A stretch of 64,000 nt of DNA from Acidobacteriota bacterium (lineage in GTDB: Bacteria; Acidobacteriota; Thermoanaerobaculia; Multivoradales; J023): positions 1 through 64,000 of the forward strand of contig JAJCXO010000187.1 of the NCBI GenBank assembly GCA_029263395.1. Reading direction: 5' to 3'. Position 1 is the first letter of the stretch; every line of letters starts with the position of its first letter. The position numbers and the translations under genes are program-made. Shown here one piece after another: positions 1 to 14,758 of the stretch. The notes under the pieces are model-generated. The model made no database searches. It worked only from the letters and a program-made list of their open reading frames with translations, and was not told the origin of the DNA.

Positions 1-553
1 AGACGGCCCCACCAGCGCAAGGTCCCATGATGGCGCTAATCTGCGGCACTACTCCCGAGGCCAGCGTATTGCGGAGGAAGATGTCGGCATAACCGCCAAG
101 GGACGCGACACCCTCCTGGATTCGTGCTCCACCAGAGTCGTTGAGTCCGATCAAAGGAGCACCGTTGGCAACCGCAAGATCCATGATTTTGCAAATCTTA
201 CGCGCATTGGTAGCCGATAAGGATCCACCGAATACGGTGAAATCCTGCGCAAAAACATACACCAAGCGGCCTTCGACCGTGCCATAACCACTCACCACAC
301 CATCGCCGGGAATACGCTTGGATTCCATTCCGAAATCGGAGCAGCGATGCGTCACCAGTGTGTCGATTTCGACAAATGATCCAGCATCGAGCAACAGGTC
401 AACACGTTCACGAGCGGTCAGCTTTCCAGCTGAGTGCTGTCGATCGATGCGTTGCTGGCCACCCCCCAGGCGTGCTGCTTCCAACCGACGATCAAGCTCT
501 GTCTCCGAATGCCGATCCTTCTCGTCTGACGCTAGCGAACTCTCTCGGAACAT
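1..553 (-). CDS. Acyl-CoA carboxylase carboxyltransferase (beta) subunit, 5' part only
   Basis: The minus strand reads open from an ATG at 553 to the window edge, giving about 184 N-terminal residues of a family usually 510-540 aa long. It contains the classic PccB/MmdA blocks: KLTARERV near residue 45, a [10 protein letters not shown] stretch, [32 protein letters not shown] and a GPCAGGAV ending at the edge. These form the crotonase-fold N-terminal domain that binds the acyl-CoA or carboxybiotin substrate. The family transfers CO2 from biotin to propionyl-, acetyl- or methylmalonyl-CoA; substrate cannot be decided from this half. AAAGGAG lies seven bases before the ATG. It is divergent from tldD; 143 bp separate the two starts and should hold both promoters, but I see no clear boxes there. 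Confidence 0.93.
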   Translation of the reverse strand, partial: MFRESSLASDEKDRHSETELDRRLEAARLGGGQQRIDRQHSAGKLTARERVDLLLDAGSFVEIDTLVTHRCSDFGMESKRIPGDGVVSGYGTVEGRLVYVFAQDFTVFGGSLSATNARKICKIMDLAVANGAPLIGLNDSGGARIQEGVASLGGYADIFLRNTLASGVVPQISAIMGPCAGGAV

Positions 554-696
554 CCAGTCACTCCTTTATCTGTCACTGCCTGGCATCGGCGCTCGTTGGC
601 TCTGGGCAGAACTTCGATTTCACTACCCGAAAATCGACAACTCTTTTGAACAGACACGCCGGCTCATTGTACCTCTCACTGAGCAGGCGCAATAGA

Positions 697-2031
697 ATGT
701 CAGGTTCGATGCTCGACGCACCCTTCACTCAACTCGACACGGCTGGCATTGCCCGCTCGCTGACGCAGATCGCCGACCAACCGGCAGATCTCGCGGATGC
801 GTTCTTCGAACGGATCGAGACCGTCGAGCTGCCACCACCTGATCAGGCCCCAGGATTTCGAGTCTGGCGCGAGACAGGATTGGCCGTTCGTCTCCAGCGG
901 GAAGGTCGCACTTGGTTGGCAGGGCGCGATCAGATCAGTGCTGACGTTTTCCAAAATGCATTGCGGCGGGTGGCCCGAGCCATGCCCCGGGCGCCCTACC
1001 CCTTACCGGAGCTTGAAACCGAACAGTGGTCGACACCACCTGAGGCGCCTGAAGTTCTAACGTTTCCGACTGCCGTCAGTCAGGCCCTGCGCACCCACCA
1101 TGTCGACTTCCCAGTTCAATTGACTGTTCGTCGACATCGGCGCTGGGTTCGGGTCATCGGCACACATCTCGCCTCTGGAACCGAGGGCGAGAGCTTCTAT
1201 AGCTGTGACGCGGTCATGCCTTGGACACGTTATGGCTGTTTGCTGGACGAGCTGAGCCACGAGAAAGCCGAAGACCTGGCACGCCGCCTGGTCAATCTCT
1301 ATCACACACGTGATGCGGAGCCTCCAGCTCCATGGTGTGGCGTCGTTATCCTCGGCGCATCAGCAACCGCAGTCCTGCTTCACGAAGCCGTCGCTCATGC
1401 TCTGGAGGCAGACACCCTAGCGCAGGGCGGACATCCAGAAGCGTCGCTCGGAGTAAGAATGGGAAGTCGCCTGTTAAACGTGTTCGACGACCCCTCGAGT
1501 GCTCCTAGCGGCGTGCAGCGCACCGCTGATGATGAGGGTTTCCCCGTGGTTCGCAGGTGCCTGCTCCGAGCCGGCGTTGTTGAGCAACCGCTGTGCGACA
1601 CGGCTTGGACCCGCCGTAGCGACCGGCTTACAGCCGGCGCTGGCCGGCGCGGGAACCGCCATCTTCCGCCAGGACCACGATCCAGCCATCTCGAGCTCGT
1701 AGCTGGCGAACTCTCTCGAAAGGATCTGCTGGCGGACGCGGAAGGGGGCCTTTATTTGCCGGAAGCTGATCAAGGTCGCCTCGATCCGGTGACTGGCAAA
1801 TTCGTGCTCCGGTTCCCCTATGGTCGGCGCATTCAGAATCAGGTTCCGGGGTCGCCCGTAGGTCCGTGCTGGATGCGCGGCCAAGTCAGCGATCTGCTCG
1901 ACAAAATTGCCGGTATCGGAGCACAAACTTTCGCCGCGGGAGCTGGCTGGTGCGCTAAAGGTGGTGTCAAGCTGCCGGTCTGGGCAACCTGCCCCGAGAT
2001 TCGAATCCAAGGGGTGGAGATCGGCCCATGA
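697..2031 (+). CDS. tldD: TldD-like metalloprotease (peptidase family U62)
   Basis: This encodes 444 aa. The metal-binding HExxxH motif is present as HEAVAHALE around residue 229, preceded by a hydrophobic strand (VVILGASATAV). The C-terminal CAKGG...P.I.I..V end is typical of TldD. TldD pairs with TldE/PmbA to form a heterodimeric protease that degrades unfolded peptides and, in E. coli, removes the microcin B17 leader and processes CcdA. The reading frame is open upstream to 358, but that part is antisense to the carboxylase, so ATG 697 is chosen (ATG 709 is an alternative). Its stop overlaps the start of the next gene in an ATGA, which fits co-translation of the two subunits. No RiPP precursor-like small gene was noticed beside it. 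Confidence 0.88.
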   Translation: MSGSMLDAPFTQLDTAGIARSLTQIADQPADLADAFFERIETVELPPPDQAPGFRVWRETGLAVRLQREGRTWLAGRDQISADVFQNALRRVARAMPRAPYPLPELETEQWSTPPEAPEVLTFPTAVSQALRTHHVDFPVQLTVRRHRRWVRVIGTHLASGTEGESFYSCDAVMPWTRYGCLLDELSHEKAEDLARRLVNLYHTRDAEPPAPWCGVVILGASATAVLLHEAVAHALEADTLAQGGHPEASLGVRMGSRLLNVFDDPSSAPSGVQRTADDEGFPVVRRCLLRAGVVEQPLCDTAWTRRSDRLTAGAGRRGNRHLPPGPRSSHLELVAGELSRKDLLADAEGGLYLPEADQGRLDPVTGKFVLRFPYGRRIQNQVPGSPVGPCWMRGQVSDLLDKIAGIGAQTFAAGAGWCAKGGVKLPVWATCPEIRIQGVEIGP

Positions 2032-3332
2032 ACTCTGCCGAACCACTCCGGGAAGTGCTCGACGGTTTGCGTCGCCAGCACTGGGAAGAAGTAGAGGTCT
2101 TCCACAAGAAGGGTCGCTCGAGAACCATGCAGGTTTCTCCATACGGTGATACAACTTCACTTCGCCAAGAGGAAGGCTGGGCGGTTCGTGCTGGGGATCG
2201 CCGACGTTCGTTCTACTATGCCGCCTCGGGACCGCCGCGAGCTGTTGCCTGGCCCGAAGCCGATGGCATTGGCTTGAGGCTACCCTCGGCGCGACCAGGG
2301 CCGCACTGGTCGCCGCCTTCGACTTTAGATGCTCCGTTGATCGGTGAGGGCGAAGCGCGCGGCTTCTTCTCTGGTTTGGCCAAGGAGCTCGATCGCGAGA
2401 TGCCTGGGGCCAAACTGTTGTCGGGTTACCTCGACGACGGTTCGAGCGATAGCCAGCTCGTGTCGAGCCGGGAAATCCAGGTGAGGGTCCAGCATCGTGT
2501 TGCGTCATTACATCTCGAAGCGGTCGGGCCGACTGCAACGACACCCAGCATCGCCCTGGATATCGCCGACCATGATGCACGGCGCTTCAGCCCTGCAGCC
2601 CTCGCACGTCGGTTGGCAGACCTGCTCTTAGTCTCGGAGAAGGGATCCGCACGGCCACGGGACCGTGGCGAATTTATCCTTGCACCGCCGGTCGCGGCGG
2701 GACTTTTGGCCGCGCTCGGCGACCTGTGGATCGGGCCGGAAGCAGAAGAACGATCGACGGCACTGATCGACCGCAACGGCCGAATCGGCAGTCCAGCACT
2801 CACTATTATCGACGATGGTCGCTTGCCAGGTGGAGTCCTCGAGGCGCCCTATGACGGCGAAGGACAGCCCACCCGAAGCGTGACTTTGGTCGAAGAGGGC
2901 AGCTTTCGCCAGCCTCTCCTTGCTTGGTGGCAGACGACCTCGAATCTGAAACGGTCATCAGGTTGCAGTCTTCGGCCAGGCTGGCGAGACCTCCCGATCC
3001 CCGGTTCGACCCATCTCTACCTGCAACCTGATCCGTCGATCCGCGCTGTATCCCTCATCCAGAGCCTGAGCCGGGGCTACTATCTGATCGGCCTTGCTGG
3101 CCCACCTCGTATCGAACCCGATTTCACTCGTTTTGCCGCCCCGGTGAGTGGCTTTGCGATCACTAGCGGACAACCCACGGGTACCGTGGCACGGGCTTGG
3201 TTGGTTGGATCGGTCTCGACTTTTCTGAGCGGCATTGTCGCCAAGGCTCGAGATCTGACATTCTCGGCGGTCGGCGGAGGCATGGTGGGTTCACCCACCG
3301 TGCTCGCAAAAGGATTAGAGCTCAGACAGTAG
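2028..3332 (+). CDS. tldE: TldE/PmbA-like subunit of the TldD/TldE protease
   Basis: This encodes 434 aa and starts inside the stop codon of tldD (ATGA overlap); GGAG lies about nine bases upstream. It has the PmbA/TldE layout: an N-terminal region with a VEVFHKKGRSRTMQV strand pair, and a C-terminal half carrying the conserved glycine-rich segments (SPALTIIDDGRLPGG, the S/T-rich YLQPDP region and a final VGGGMVGSPTVLAKGLEL). The family subunit lacks the HExxxH metal site and is thought to shape the substrate channel; I also see no HExxxH here. Its position directly behind tldD supports assignment as the partner. The preceding peptide segment is less conserved than in gammaproteobacterial PmbA, so the fit is to the family rather than to the E. 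coli protein itself. Confidence 0.82.
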   Translation: MNSAEPLREVLDGLRRQHWEEVEVFHKKGRSRTMQVSPYGDTTSLRQEEGWAVRAGDRRRSFYYAASGPPRAVAWPEADGIGLRLPSARPGPHWSPPSTLDAPLIGEGEARGFFSGLAKELDREMPGAKLLSGYLDDGSSDSQLVSSREIQVRVQHRVASLHLEAVGPTATTPSIALDIADHDARRFSPAALARRLADLLLVSEKGSARPRDRGEFILAPPVAAGLLAALGDLWIGPEAEERSTALIDRNGRIGSPALTIIDDGRLPGGVLEAPYDGEGQPTRSVTLVEEGSFRQPLLAWWQTTSNLKRSSGCSLRPGWRDLPIPGSTHLYLQPDPSIRAVSLIQSLSRGYYLIGLAGPPRIEPDFTRFAAPVSGFAITSGQPTGTVARAWLVGSVSTFLSGIVAKARDLTFSAVGGGMVGSPTVLAKGLELRQ

Positions 3333-3353
3333 ACTCGAGGAGGTTCGCACGCG

Positions 3354-4412
3354 ATGCAATTGGGAATACTTGGTCTTGCCAAAGCCGGCAAGACACTATT
3401 GTTCAACACGTTGACTGCGTCAGAAAAAGACACGGATAAATTTTCCGCGTCGAAGAAGACGCACCTTGCAACGGCTAGGGTTCCCGACCCACGCCTCGAG
3501 CGGCTGCGCGATCTCTACAATCCCAAACGTTATGTTCCGGCGACTGTCGACTACATCGACATCCCCGGCATCCAGAAGGGTGAAGGCTCTCAAAGCTTGG
3601 ATTTGGCGCAACTTCGAACCGTCGATGCGCTGGTACATGTGGTGCGAGCCTTCGAAGACCCCGAGCTACCTCACCCTGAGGGTTCAGTGAATCCCGAGCG
3701 TGACATCGCGACGATTGATCTCGAGTTGATCTACGCCGATCATGAGTTGGTCGAGCGTCGGCTCGCCCGCCTTGCCAAGTCGGCCAAAGGTGGCCTCAGC
3801 CCAGATGAAGCCCACGAACAGCGCTTGCTGGCAGAAGTGATCCTACCGACGCTCGAGCAAGAGACACCGATTCGTGAGGTTGAGCTCTCGGCTGACGACG
3901 AGAAGAGGCTGCGCGGCTATCAATTATTGTCAGCCAAACCGATCTTGATCGTCATCAATGTCGCGGAAGAGGATGTCGCAACGGCTGAGCCTGGAGAATC
4001 AGGCAGCCAGAGCCATCGGGTCACCATTAGTGCCCCCATCGAGAAAGAGATTTCCCAATTGAGCCCTGAGGAGCAACGGGAGTTCCTCGACGATCTCGGC
4101 CTCGAAGAACCCAGTCTCAACCGTGTGTTGAGGGCGAGTTTCGAACTGCTAGGGTTGATCGCCTTCTTTACCGTTGGCGAAGACGAAGTGCGCGCTTGGA
4201 CTATTCGCCGCGGAACGCGAGCACGCGAAGCCGCAGGGGTCATCCATTCCGACCTCGCTCGCGGCTTCATCCGAGCTGAGGTCGTTTCCTGGGAAGATCT
4301 TCTCGACCTGGGATCGTTGGCCAGTGCTCGCGACAAAGGCCTGCTTCGCCTCGAAGGCAAGGACTATGAGATTGCCGATGGCGATGTGACCCACGTGCGA
4401 TTCAACGTCTAA
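3354..4412 (+). CDS. ychF: YchF/OLA1-type P-loop ATPase
   Basis: This encodes 352 aa, close to the usual 363 for YchF. The Walker A motif GLAKAGKT is at residues 6-13; the G2/G3 region shows ATVDYIDIPGI; the TRAFAC NKxD is replaced by a NVAEED type (around residue 200), the change that makes YchF prefer ATP over GTP. The C-terminal TGS-like/DUF933 domain ends in the hallmark IRAEVVSWEDL ... LRLEGKDYEIADGDVTHVRFNV-type tail. YchF binds ribosomes and modulates oxidative-stress responses and translation. GAGGAGG lies nine bases before the ATG. It follows tldE by 21 bp, so the three genes probably form one operon. It converges with the TPR gene, with 24 bp between the stops. Confidence 0.93.
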   Translation: MQLGILGLAKAGKTLLFNTLTASEKDTDKFSASKKTHLATARVPDPRLERLRDLYNPKRYVPATVDYIDIPGIQKGEGSQSLDLAQLRTVDALVHVVRAFEDPELPHPEGSVNPERDIATIDLELIYADHELVERRLARLAKSAKGGLSPDEAHEQRLLAEVILPTLEQETPIREVELSADDEKRLRGYQLLSAKPILIVINVAEEDVATAEPGESGSQSHRVTISAPIEKEISQLSPEEQREFLDDLGLEEPSLNRVLRASFELLGLIAFFTVGEDEVRAWTIRRGTRAREAAGVIHSDLARGFIRAEVVSWEDLLDLGSLASARDKGLLRLEGKDYEIADGDVTHVRFNV

Positions 4413-4436
4413 GCACGAGCACCAATCGACTCAGAT

Positions 4437-5621
4437 CTACTTGCCGACACTCTCTTCACGTCGGAGGTCTGCGTAGCGCTCAGTTTCCGCTGTTGGTGGC
4501 AAGAGCTTCAACTCTAGGCGCCCGGTGCTCAAGCGCGACCGTGGGCGGTAACTGGGCCGTCGCGACCGCGAAGTCCGACCGTTACCCGCGGTCGAATCGG
4601 ATGCCGAGGTACCGCCGGGGGGTACTGCGCCGACCGCACCCCGTTGCCCTGCAGTCGGCTGGCTGTCGACTCGACCACTCGCACGGTTTCTTCCCCCAGA
4701 CCGATCTCCGACTCCAATCGCAGGACGACGCCGACCACCGCCGCCAACCCGTTGTGCCTGACCCTGGTTAGATCCGGCATCGAGGTCGCTGGGGGTGAGC
4801 ACTCGTCGACCATCCACCGAACCAGCAGGCGTGCCTACAGAATTCGAGTTCTGCGACGAAGCGCGACTCCGTGGCGCCGGACCGCCTGCTGGCGCTCCGC
4901 CTCGCCCGCTCTCACCGCCATCACCGAAATGGGCACGGCGACCCACGCGCTCTACCGGAGCTTCGTCTTCATCGTCATCATCGTCTCCGTCCTCGAAATC
5001 TGCTACCGCCACAGGCTGATCGGTCGCCTCCAGATTGCTCAACATCAGACTGGCGATACGCTCTGGATCGCCATACAACCTTGGCGTCTCGGCACTCGGA
5101 GAACTCTCGTAACGCTCCGACTTCAGCATCGCCTCGGTGGCCAGGGTGTTGTCGATCAGATGCGGATTGTTGTAAGCGAAGGTCAGATCGGGATCGAAGG
5201 CGAAGGCTCGGGCATAGTGCTCCACTGCCCGTCCGCGCTGTCCACGGCTTTCGAAAAGCATCCCCAGCTGGTAATAGGCCTTACCGTGTCGATCGTCGAT
5301 CTCGAGCAAGCTCCGAAACTCCTTCTGGGCGTCACGAGATCGCCCTTCTTGTTGGAGCAGGACTCCGAGATTGAAACGAGCTAGCGTATCGGTGGGCGCA
5401 AGCTCGATCGCTTTCCGATAGGCCTCTTCTGCTTCCGAGTGACGCTCATCGAGCGCCAACAGATTGCCGAGGTCATTGTAAGCCTCAGAGTCGTAAGGGC
5501 GGTCCGCAACAACATCTTGCTGCGCCTTCAAGGTATGACTCAGGTGCGAAGGGGTACTTGCCGTTGCATTCCACACAAAGAGCATTACGACGCTCGAAAT
5601 CCCGAGAACGTATCTGGCCAA
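4437..5621 (-). CDS. Secreted TPR-repeat protein with acidic and low-complexity C-terminus
   Basis: About 394 aa from a TTG start. The TTG at 5621 is chosen over the GTG at 5657 because AAAAGGAGAAGACT immediately precedes it and because it places a signal peptide (hydrophobic core GISSVVMLFVW, then ASTPS) at the N-terminus. Residues about 45-150 form three canonical tetratricopeptide repeats (AYNDLGNLLALDERHSEAEEAY, LARFNLGVLLQQEGRSRDAQ, AYYQLGMLFESRGQRGRAVEHY). The rest is low complexity: an acidic run DGDDDDDEDE (near 4960-4990), then Gly/Arg/Ser-rich sequence. TPR proteins act as scaffolds and no enzymatic motif is present. The acidic run resembles those in PilY1 nearby, so a role at the cell surface or with the pilus is possible but unproven. 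The function is not recognised. Confidence 0.75.
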   Translation of the reverse strand: MARYVLGISSVVMLFVWNATASTPSHLSHTLKAQQDVVADRPYDSEAYNDLGNLLALDERHSEAEEAYRKAIELAPTDTLARFNLGVLLQQEGRSRDAQKEFRSLLEIDDRHGKAYYQLGMLFESRGQRGRAVEHYARAFAFDPDLTFAYNNPHLIDNTLATEAMLKSERYESSPSAETPRLYGDPERIASLMLSNLEATDQPVAVADFEDGDDDDDEDEAPVERVGRRAHFGDGGESGRGGAPAGGPAPRSRASSQNSNSVGTPAGSVDGRRVLTPSDLDAGSNQGQAQRVGGGGRRRPAIGVGDRSGGRNRASGRVDSQPTAGQRGAVGAVPPGGTSASDSTAGNGRTSRSRRPSYRPRSRLSTGRLELKLLPPTAETERYADLRREESVGK

Positions 5622-5697
5622 AGTCTTCTCCTTTTGGATGGTGGCCGGCTGCTTCACGACGAGCGCCTCACGATAGATGGATTTTCACCGGATGAAT

Positions 5698-6294
5698 TCA
5701 CGCCGAATGCCCTTTTGCGGACCGTTCACGGATCGGCTTTGCCTTGAGTTTGGTTTTGCCGTCCTGCACTGCTATGCGGAACTGGATCTCACGACACCCG
5801 GTCTTGGTACGAATCACGTCCGCCTGCCGTTGTATGTAGGCGTTGAATTTCTCGAAGCTCATTCCTGGATTTCGATTGTGCAGGCTTCCGTACAGAGCCT
5901 GCACTGCGGCTGAGTTGTCTTGCACTCCCAAGATTACACCCTTGGTTGGATCCGCTGCGCTATCTTGGTCGACTTTGGCAACAGGGCGGGCCTGGCCTTG
6001 CTCCCGCGCCCGCAGCCGGCGTCCATACAAGTCGAGATGGCTCTGAAACTGAGCTTCCAAACTGCCGAGCCGAAAATTTGCTGCCGCACCCTTGAGACCA
6101 GTACCTCGCAGGCGACGAAGCTCAGCTCCGATGCGGTCACGAAGGTCGTCTGGGGGCAGCTTGAGGTCGCCAGCGAAGAAACGCTGGCTGTCGACTCGGA
6201 ACTTGCGGATCGATACCGTCAGCCGATCGATCTCCTGATCGAGTTGTCTGTTGGCTGCCGTAACATCCATTGGCGTTTTCGAGATGTTCTTCAT
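5698..6294 (-). CDS. MXAN_5187 C-terminal-like domain protein
   Basis: About 198 aa from ATG 6294; an ATG at 6270 is an alternative and neither has a clear ribosome-binding site. The N-terminal half is charged and probably helical (ELRRLRG ... FRLGSLEAQFQSHLDLYGRRLRAREQGQ). The C-terminal part, FEKFNAYIQRQADVIRTK followed by REIQFRIAVQDGKTKLKAKPI, matches the pattern of the MXAN_5187 family C-terminal domain known from myxobacteria, where the function is unknown. It is soluble, with no signal peptide. It is divergent from the sigma-54 response regulator and upstream of the TPR gene on the same strand (76 bp gap). The match rests on recall of the family pattern, not on a search. Confidence 0.65.
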   Translation of the reverse strand: MKNISKTPMDVTAANRQLDQEIDRLTVSIRKFRVDSQRFFAGDLKLPPDDLRDRIGAELRRLRGTGLKGAAANFRLGSLEAQFQSHLDLYGRRLRAREQGQARPVAKVDQDSAADPTKGVILGVQDNSAAVQALYGSLHNRNPGMSFEKFNAYIQRQADVIRTKTGCREIQFRIAVQDGKTKLKAKPIRERSAKGHSA

Positions 6295-6454
6295 TCTAGA
6301 ATCAGGAGATGCAGAACCTTGCCTCAACTCACAACTTCGAGCTCTGGGCCGTTGCCCAAGCAAGAAAGACGCTACTCAATTATACGGAAGCCCCAAGGGT
6401 GGGGTCCAAGCTCCCCGCAAGATCGGACGGCCTAACCTCACGTCGAGCAGGCCA

Positions 6455-7765
6455 ATGACTCGTTTGGGTCACATCCTCGTGGTCGAAGATCGACCCGCGC
6501 TACGGCGGCTAATGGCACGGGCGCTTGAACAAGTAGGTTACCAAGTCACAGCGGTAGAGAGTGTTACTGCGGGAGTGGATCAGTTTTCCGAATCTAACTT
6601 CGACCTGGTTTTGACCGACCTGAAACTTGGCGACGGCACCGGGCTCGACGTCCTGGCGGCGTGCCGTGAATACCAACCCGAAGTACCGGTCGTGGTCGTG
6701 ACAGCCTTTGGCACCGTGCAAGCAGCAGTCGAAGCGATGAAACTCGGCGCCGTTGATTTTCTCGAGAAGCCGCTGGAGATCGACGAACTCTACGAACTTG
6801 TCGAATCCCATCTTGGGAGCCCGTCTGAAACGCCGAGATTCGAGCCGCCTGGCGCACCGCCGATCATCGGCAATCACCCTCGCTTCCTCTCCGCGCTCCG
6901 CTTGCTCAAGAAAGTAGCGCCCACCCAGAGCACCGTTTTGGTCACCGGCGAGAGCGGTACCGGCAAAGAGCTCTTCGCTCGTGCCCTCCATGCCTTGTCA
7001 ACTCGGCATAGTGGCCCCTTTGTTGCCGTCAACTGCGCGGCAATTCCGGATACCTTGATCGAAAACGAGCTCTTCGGTCATGAAAAAGGCGCATTTACCG
7101 GCGCCCATCGGCAGCAAACCGGCAAATTCGAGCAAGCCACTGGTGGAACCATTTTTTTAGACGAGATCGGCGAGCTCAAACTGGAGGTGCAAGGCAAGGT
7201 ACTGCGCGTCTTGGAAGAGCGGGTCTTCGAACGTGTTGGAGGAGGTCGAACGCGACGCGCTGACGCACGCATCGTCGCTGCAACCAACCGTGATCTCCGA
7301 GAGATGGTCGACCGTGGCACGTTTCGCCAAGATCTCTTCTATCGTCTCGACGTGTTCCCGGTAGATCTTCCGGCCTTACGCGACCGCCCCTCAGATATCC
7401 CGCATCTTTCCCGCTACTTGGTTGAAGAAATCTCTCGACGGCTCGACCAGTCGCCGCTCGAGATCTCGCCAAGTACTCTGGACCTGCTTCAGGAGCAGCC
7501 TTGGCCAGGGAACGTCCGCGAACTCGCCAACGCGATCGAACGTGCCCTGATCCTGGCGGAAGGCAGCGTGTTACGACGGGCTGACTTGCAATTGCAAAGC
7601 GAAACATTGGCACCCAACGACGAACGCCATCGTTTCCAACAAGCTCTCCTAGAGACCGACGGCAACAAACACCAAGCCGCAGCGCGTCTCGGTATTAGCT
7701 ACCGTTCCTTTCAACGCAAGGTGCGACAGCTCGACCTCGAAGGTTTCCCCAAGTACAGAACCTGA
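6455..7765 (+). CDS. NtrC-family sigma-54-dependent response regulator (PilR-like)
   Basis: 436 aa with three domains. Residues 1-120 are a receiver domain with the acidic pair VVED and the phospho-acceptor Asp in LVLTDLKLGDG. Residues about 145-375 form an AAA+ domain with Walker A GESGTGKE, the sigma-54 contact loop GAFTGA (in ELFGHEKGAFTGA), and Walker B FLDEIGEL. The C-terminal Fis-type helix-turn-helix ends NKHQAAARLGISYRSFQRKV. Such proteins hydrolyse ATP to open sigma-54 promoters from upstream enhancers. ATG 6455 is chosen because it begins the receiver fold; the frame is open to 6251 but that part has no domain. It has no adjacent kinase. The PilS-like kinase at 17795-19543 and the sigma-54 promoters at 21186, 17691 and 43774 suggest it acts as PilR, though this pairing is inferred. 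Confidence 0.92.
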   Translation: MTRLGHILVVEDRPALRRLMARALEQVGYQVTAVESVTAGVDQFSESNFDLVLTDLKLGDGTGLDVLAACREYQPEVPVVVVTAFGTVQAAVEAMKLGAVDFLEKPLEIDELYELVESHLGSPSETPRFEPPGAPPIIGNHPRFLSALRLLKKVAPTQSTVLVTGESGTGKELFARALHALSTRHSGPFVAVNCAAIPDTLIENELFGHEKGAFTGAHRQQTGKFEQATGGTIFLDEIGELKLEVQGKVLRVLEERVFERVGGGRTRRADARIVAATNRDLREMVDRGTFRQDLFYRLDVFPVDLPALRDRPSDIPHLSRYLVEEISRRLDQSPLEISPSTLDLLQEQPWPGNVRELANAIERALILAEGSVLRRADLQLQSETLAPNDERHRFQQALLETDGNKHQAAARLGISYRSFQRKVRQLDLEGFPKYRT

Positions 7766-7782
7766 TATCCGGCTAGGGTTCG

Positions 7783-8540
7783 TCAACCGCCGGAGAACGA
7801 CTCGCTCTCGAGAGCAGGGTCATCACCATTAAGGAGCTCGTCTTCTGGCTCGCCCTGGTCGCCAGGATCGGGCCCTTGGATAGAGAATCCGTCGCTGGTG
7901 AGGACAAATTCAGGGTCTCCGAACAGCGTATAAACCCCAGGAATTGGCGCTTTGAACTGGGTACTCTGCCCTGGCGCTAGACTCGCACGTTGCAGAAAAG
8001 CTCGAGTCTCCAAGACCGGATCCCCATTCTCGTCCGAGACGCTCACTGCGATACGAATGGCAGCAGCAATGTCATCCCCTCGGTTTCGGACCGTACCAAT
8101 AATCTCCAAGCCATCAACATCTGGACTTTCGCGGCTGGACCAGGTCACCAACTCGACCGGCTCCGTAGACTCTGGGATACCCGCCTCGTCTTCAGCGTCC
8201 GCCTCAGTCTCCTCTTCAGGCTCGTTGGCTGCCGCCGCGGGAATATCTTTGTCGGTCAGTACCAAGGCACGCGCGCGTGAGGGCTGGGTTGCGGGTGCTG
8301 GTTGCGGGGGGGCCTGGCGTTCAATCGCCTTCTCCTCCGTCGCCGCACGACTGGCCTCGAGGTCAACATCGGCCAACCGCAACGCCGACAAAGCGCCATT
8401 GGCTCCAGTGTAGATCACTTGTCGGCCTTTCTCCTTCCAGGGACCCGACGTTTCGAGCCGAGTCCCATCGTGCAGCACTAGCCAGTCGGCAGCTACCGGG
8501 GCAACAAGCCCCAAAATCAAGATCCCAAAGACCGTGATCC

Positions 8541-8544
<4 letters not shown>
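7783..8544 (-). CDS. Small secreted protein with FxLYD-like C-terminal domain
   Basis: About 253 aa from TTG 8544, which overlaps the PilY1 stop as TTGA; GGAGA lies five bases upstream, and this start begins directly with a signal peptide (MRITVFGILILGLVAPVAAD). After the signal comes a short beta-rich segment (WLVLHDGTRLET ... VIYTGANGALSALRLADVDL), then an acidic linker (EPEEETEADAEDEAG). Residues about 140-225 resemble the Ig-like FxLYD/DUF3426 class (IIGTVRNRGDDIAAAIRIAVSVSDENGDPV ... LAPGQSTQFKAPIPG). It is the last gene of the pilY1 operon, so a role in pilus or outer-envelope assembly is likely. It converges with the response regulator, with 17 bp between stops. Confidence 0.72.
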
Positions 8545-14024
<5,480 letters not shown>

Positions 14025-14122
14025 TGCTCTCTCCTTCAAGCTCACTAGCTTGCTGGTCGCGTACCGTCTTATCTAGCGATCAAGGTCTATCGAATGGTCT
14101 ATGGATGGAGATCCCGAAACCA

Positions 14123-14758
14123 TCAAGGGGAGGCCGTAATCTCGTTATGCTCAGGATGAGGTTCACAGCCAAAAACTTCTGGGTGATCGAATGCTCCGAG
14201 CAGAGTACTGGCCTCTAAAGCTTGGAGTGGCGTACTGAAGAAAGCCAATTCGATCTCTTTCTCCGACTGCACGGTAAAGTCGATTGCGGCGAGATCTTCG
14301 CCCTGTTCTCGCGGCACTGGGCGAGCCGCCGACTGCGGCCATGTGCCGCGCATCGCACGCCCTTCACCGCGAAAAAAGCCAGCGAACAACTGACCCGAGC
14401 TACCTTCGTTGGCTTTGCTGTACGGAGCCACATCAAAAGCCACCGGGTATAGGTTCGTGGTGTCGACGGCGTACCCCAAGGTGCGCACTCCGAGCATCCG
14501 CGTTGAGTCGTTCGCGTCTCTGGCCAGCAAGCCAAGACATTTGCTGTCCGTCGAGTTAGCCACCATCAGTTGGCTGACACTCGCAGACAAACCCGTCTCA
14601 GCTGCAAAAAAGGTCTCGTTGATGACCTGCTCATTGCCGCCGATCAACATTTCTGTTTCAGTCACGAGTGCCAATGACAAACCGATCACAGTCAGCATGA
14701 CCAAGACCATGAGCGCCACGATAAAGACACTACCTCGTTCCCGTGCGACATATCTCAT
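14123..14758 (-). CDS. pilX: PilX-like minor pilin / pilus assembly protein
   Basis: About 211 aa. ATG 14758 overlaps the pilW stop as ATGA, and starting there gives a short basic leader MRYVARERG before the hydrophobic helix SVFIVALMVLVMLTVIGLSLALV. This is the PilX type, which lacks the strict G-FTLIE site and has ERG-S instead. The helix continues with TETEMLIGGNEQVINETFFAAETGLSASVSQL, the conserved N/F-AAE-GL region of PilX. PilX joins PilV, PilW, FimU/FimT and PilY1 in the tip complex that primes pilus assembly. The gene order fimT-pilV-pilW-pilX-pilY1 supports the assignment. The remaining part has no recognised domain. Confidence 0.82.
   Translation of the reverse strand: MRYVARERGSVFIVALMVLVMLTVIGLSLALVTETEMLIGGNEQVINETFFAAETGLSASVSQLMVANSTDSKCLGLLARDANDSTRMLGVRTLGYAVDTTNLYPVAFDVAPYSKANEGSSGQLFAGFFRGEGRAMRGTWPQSAARPVPREQGEDLAAIDFTVQSEKEIELAFFSTPLQALEASTLLGAFDHPEVFGCEPHPEHNEITASP

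Noticed and set aside
358-696. 5' extension of the tldD frame
   Set aside because: It is antisense to the acyl-CoA carboxylase N-terminus, which has strong family motifs, and adds no TldD domain.
1474-2580. 368-codon open frame on the minus strand over the tldD-tldE junction
   Set aside because: It lies opposite two recognised family members and has low-complexity Arg/Ser-rich sequence.
14025-14122. Possible sigma-54 site (CGGTAC-GCGAC-CAGCA) before pilY1
   Set aside because: It has GG-N10-GC but mismatches at four other fixed bases, and pilY1 is probably read with pilX.
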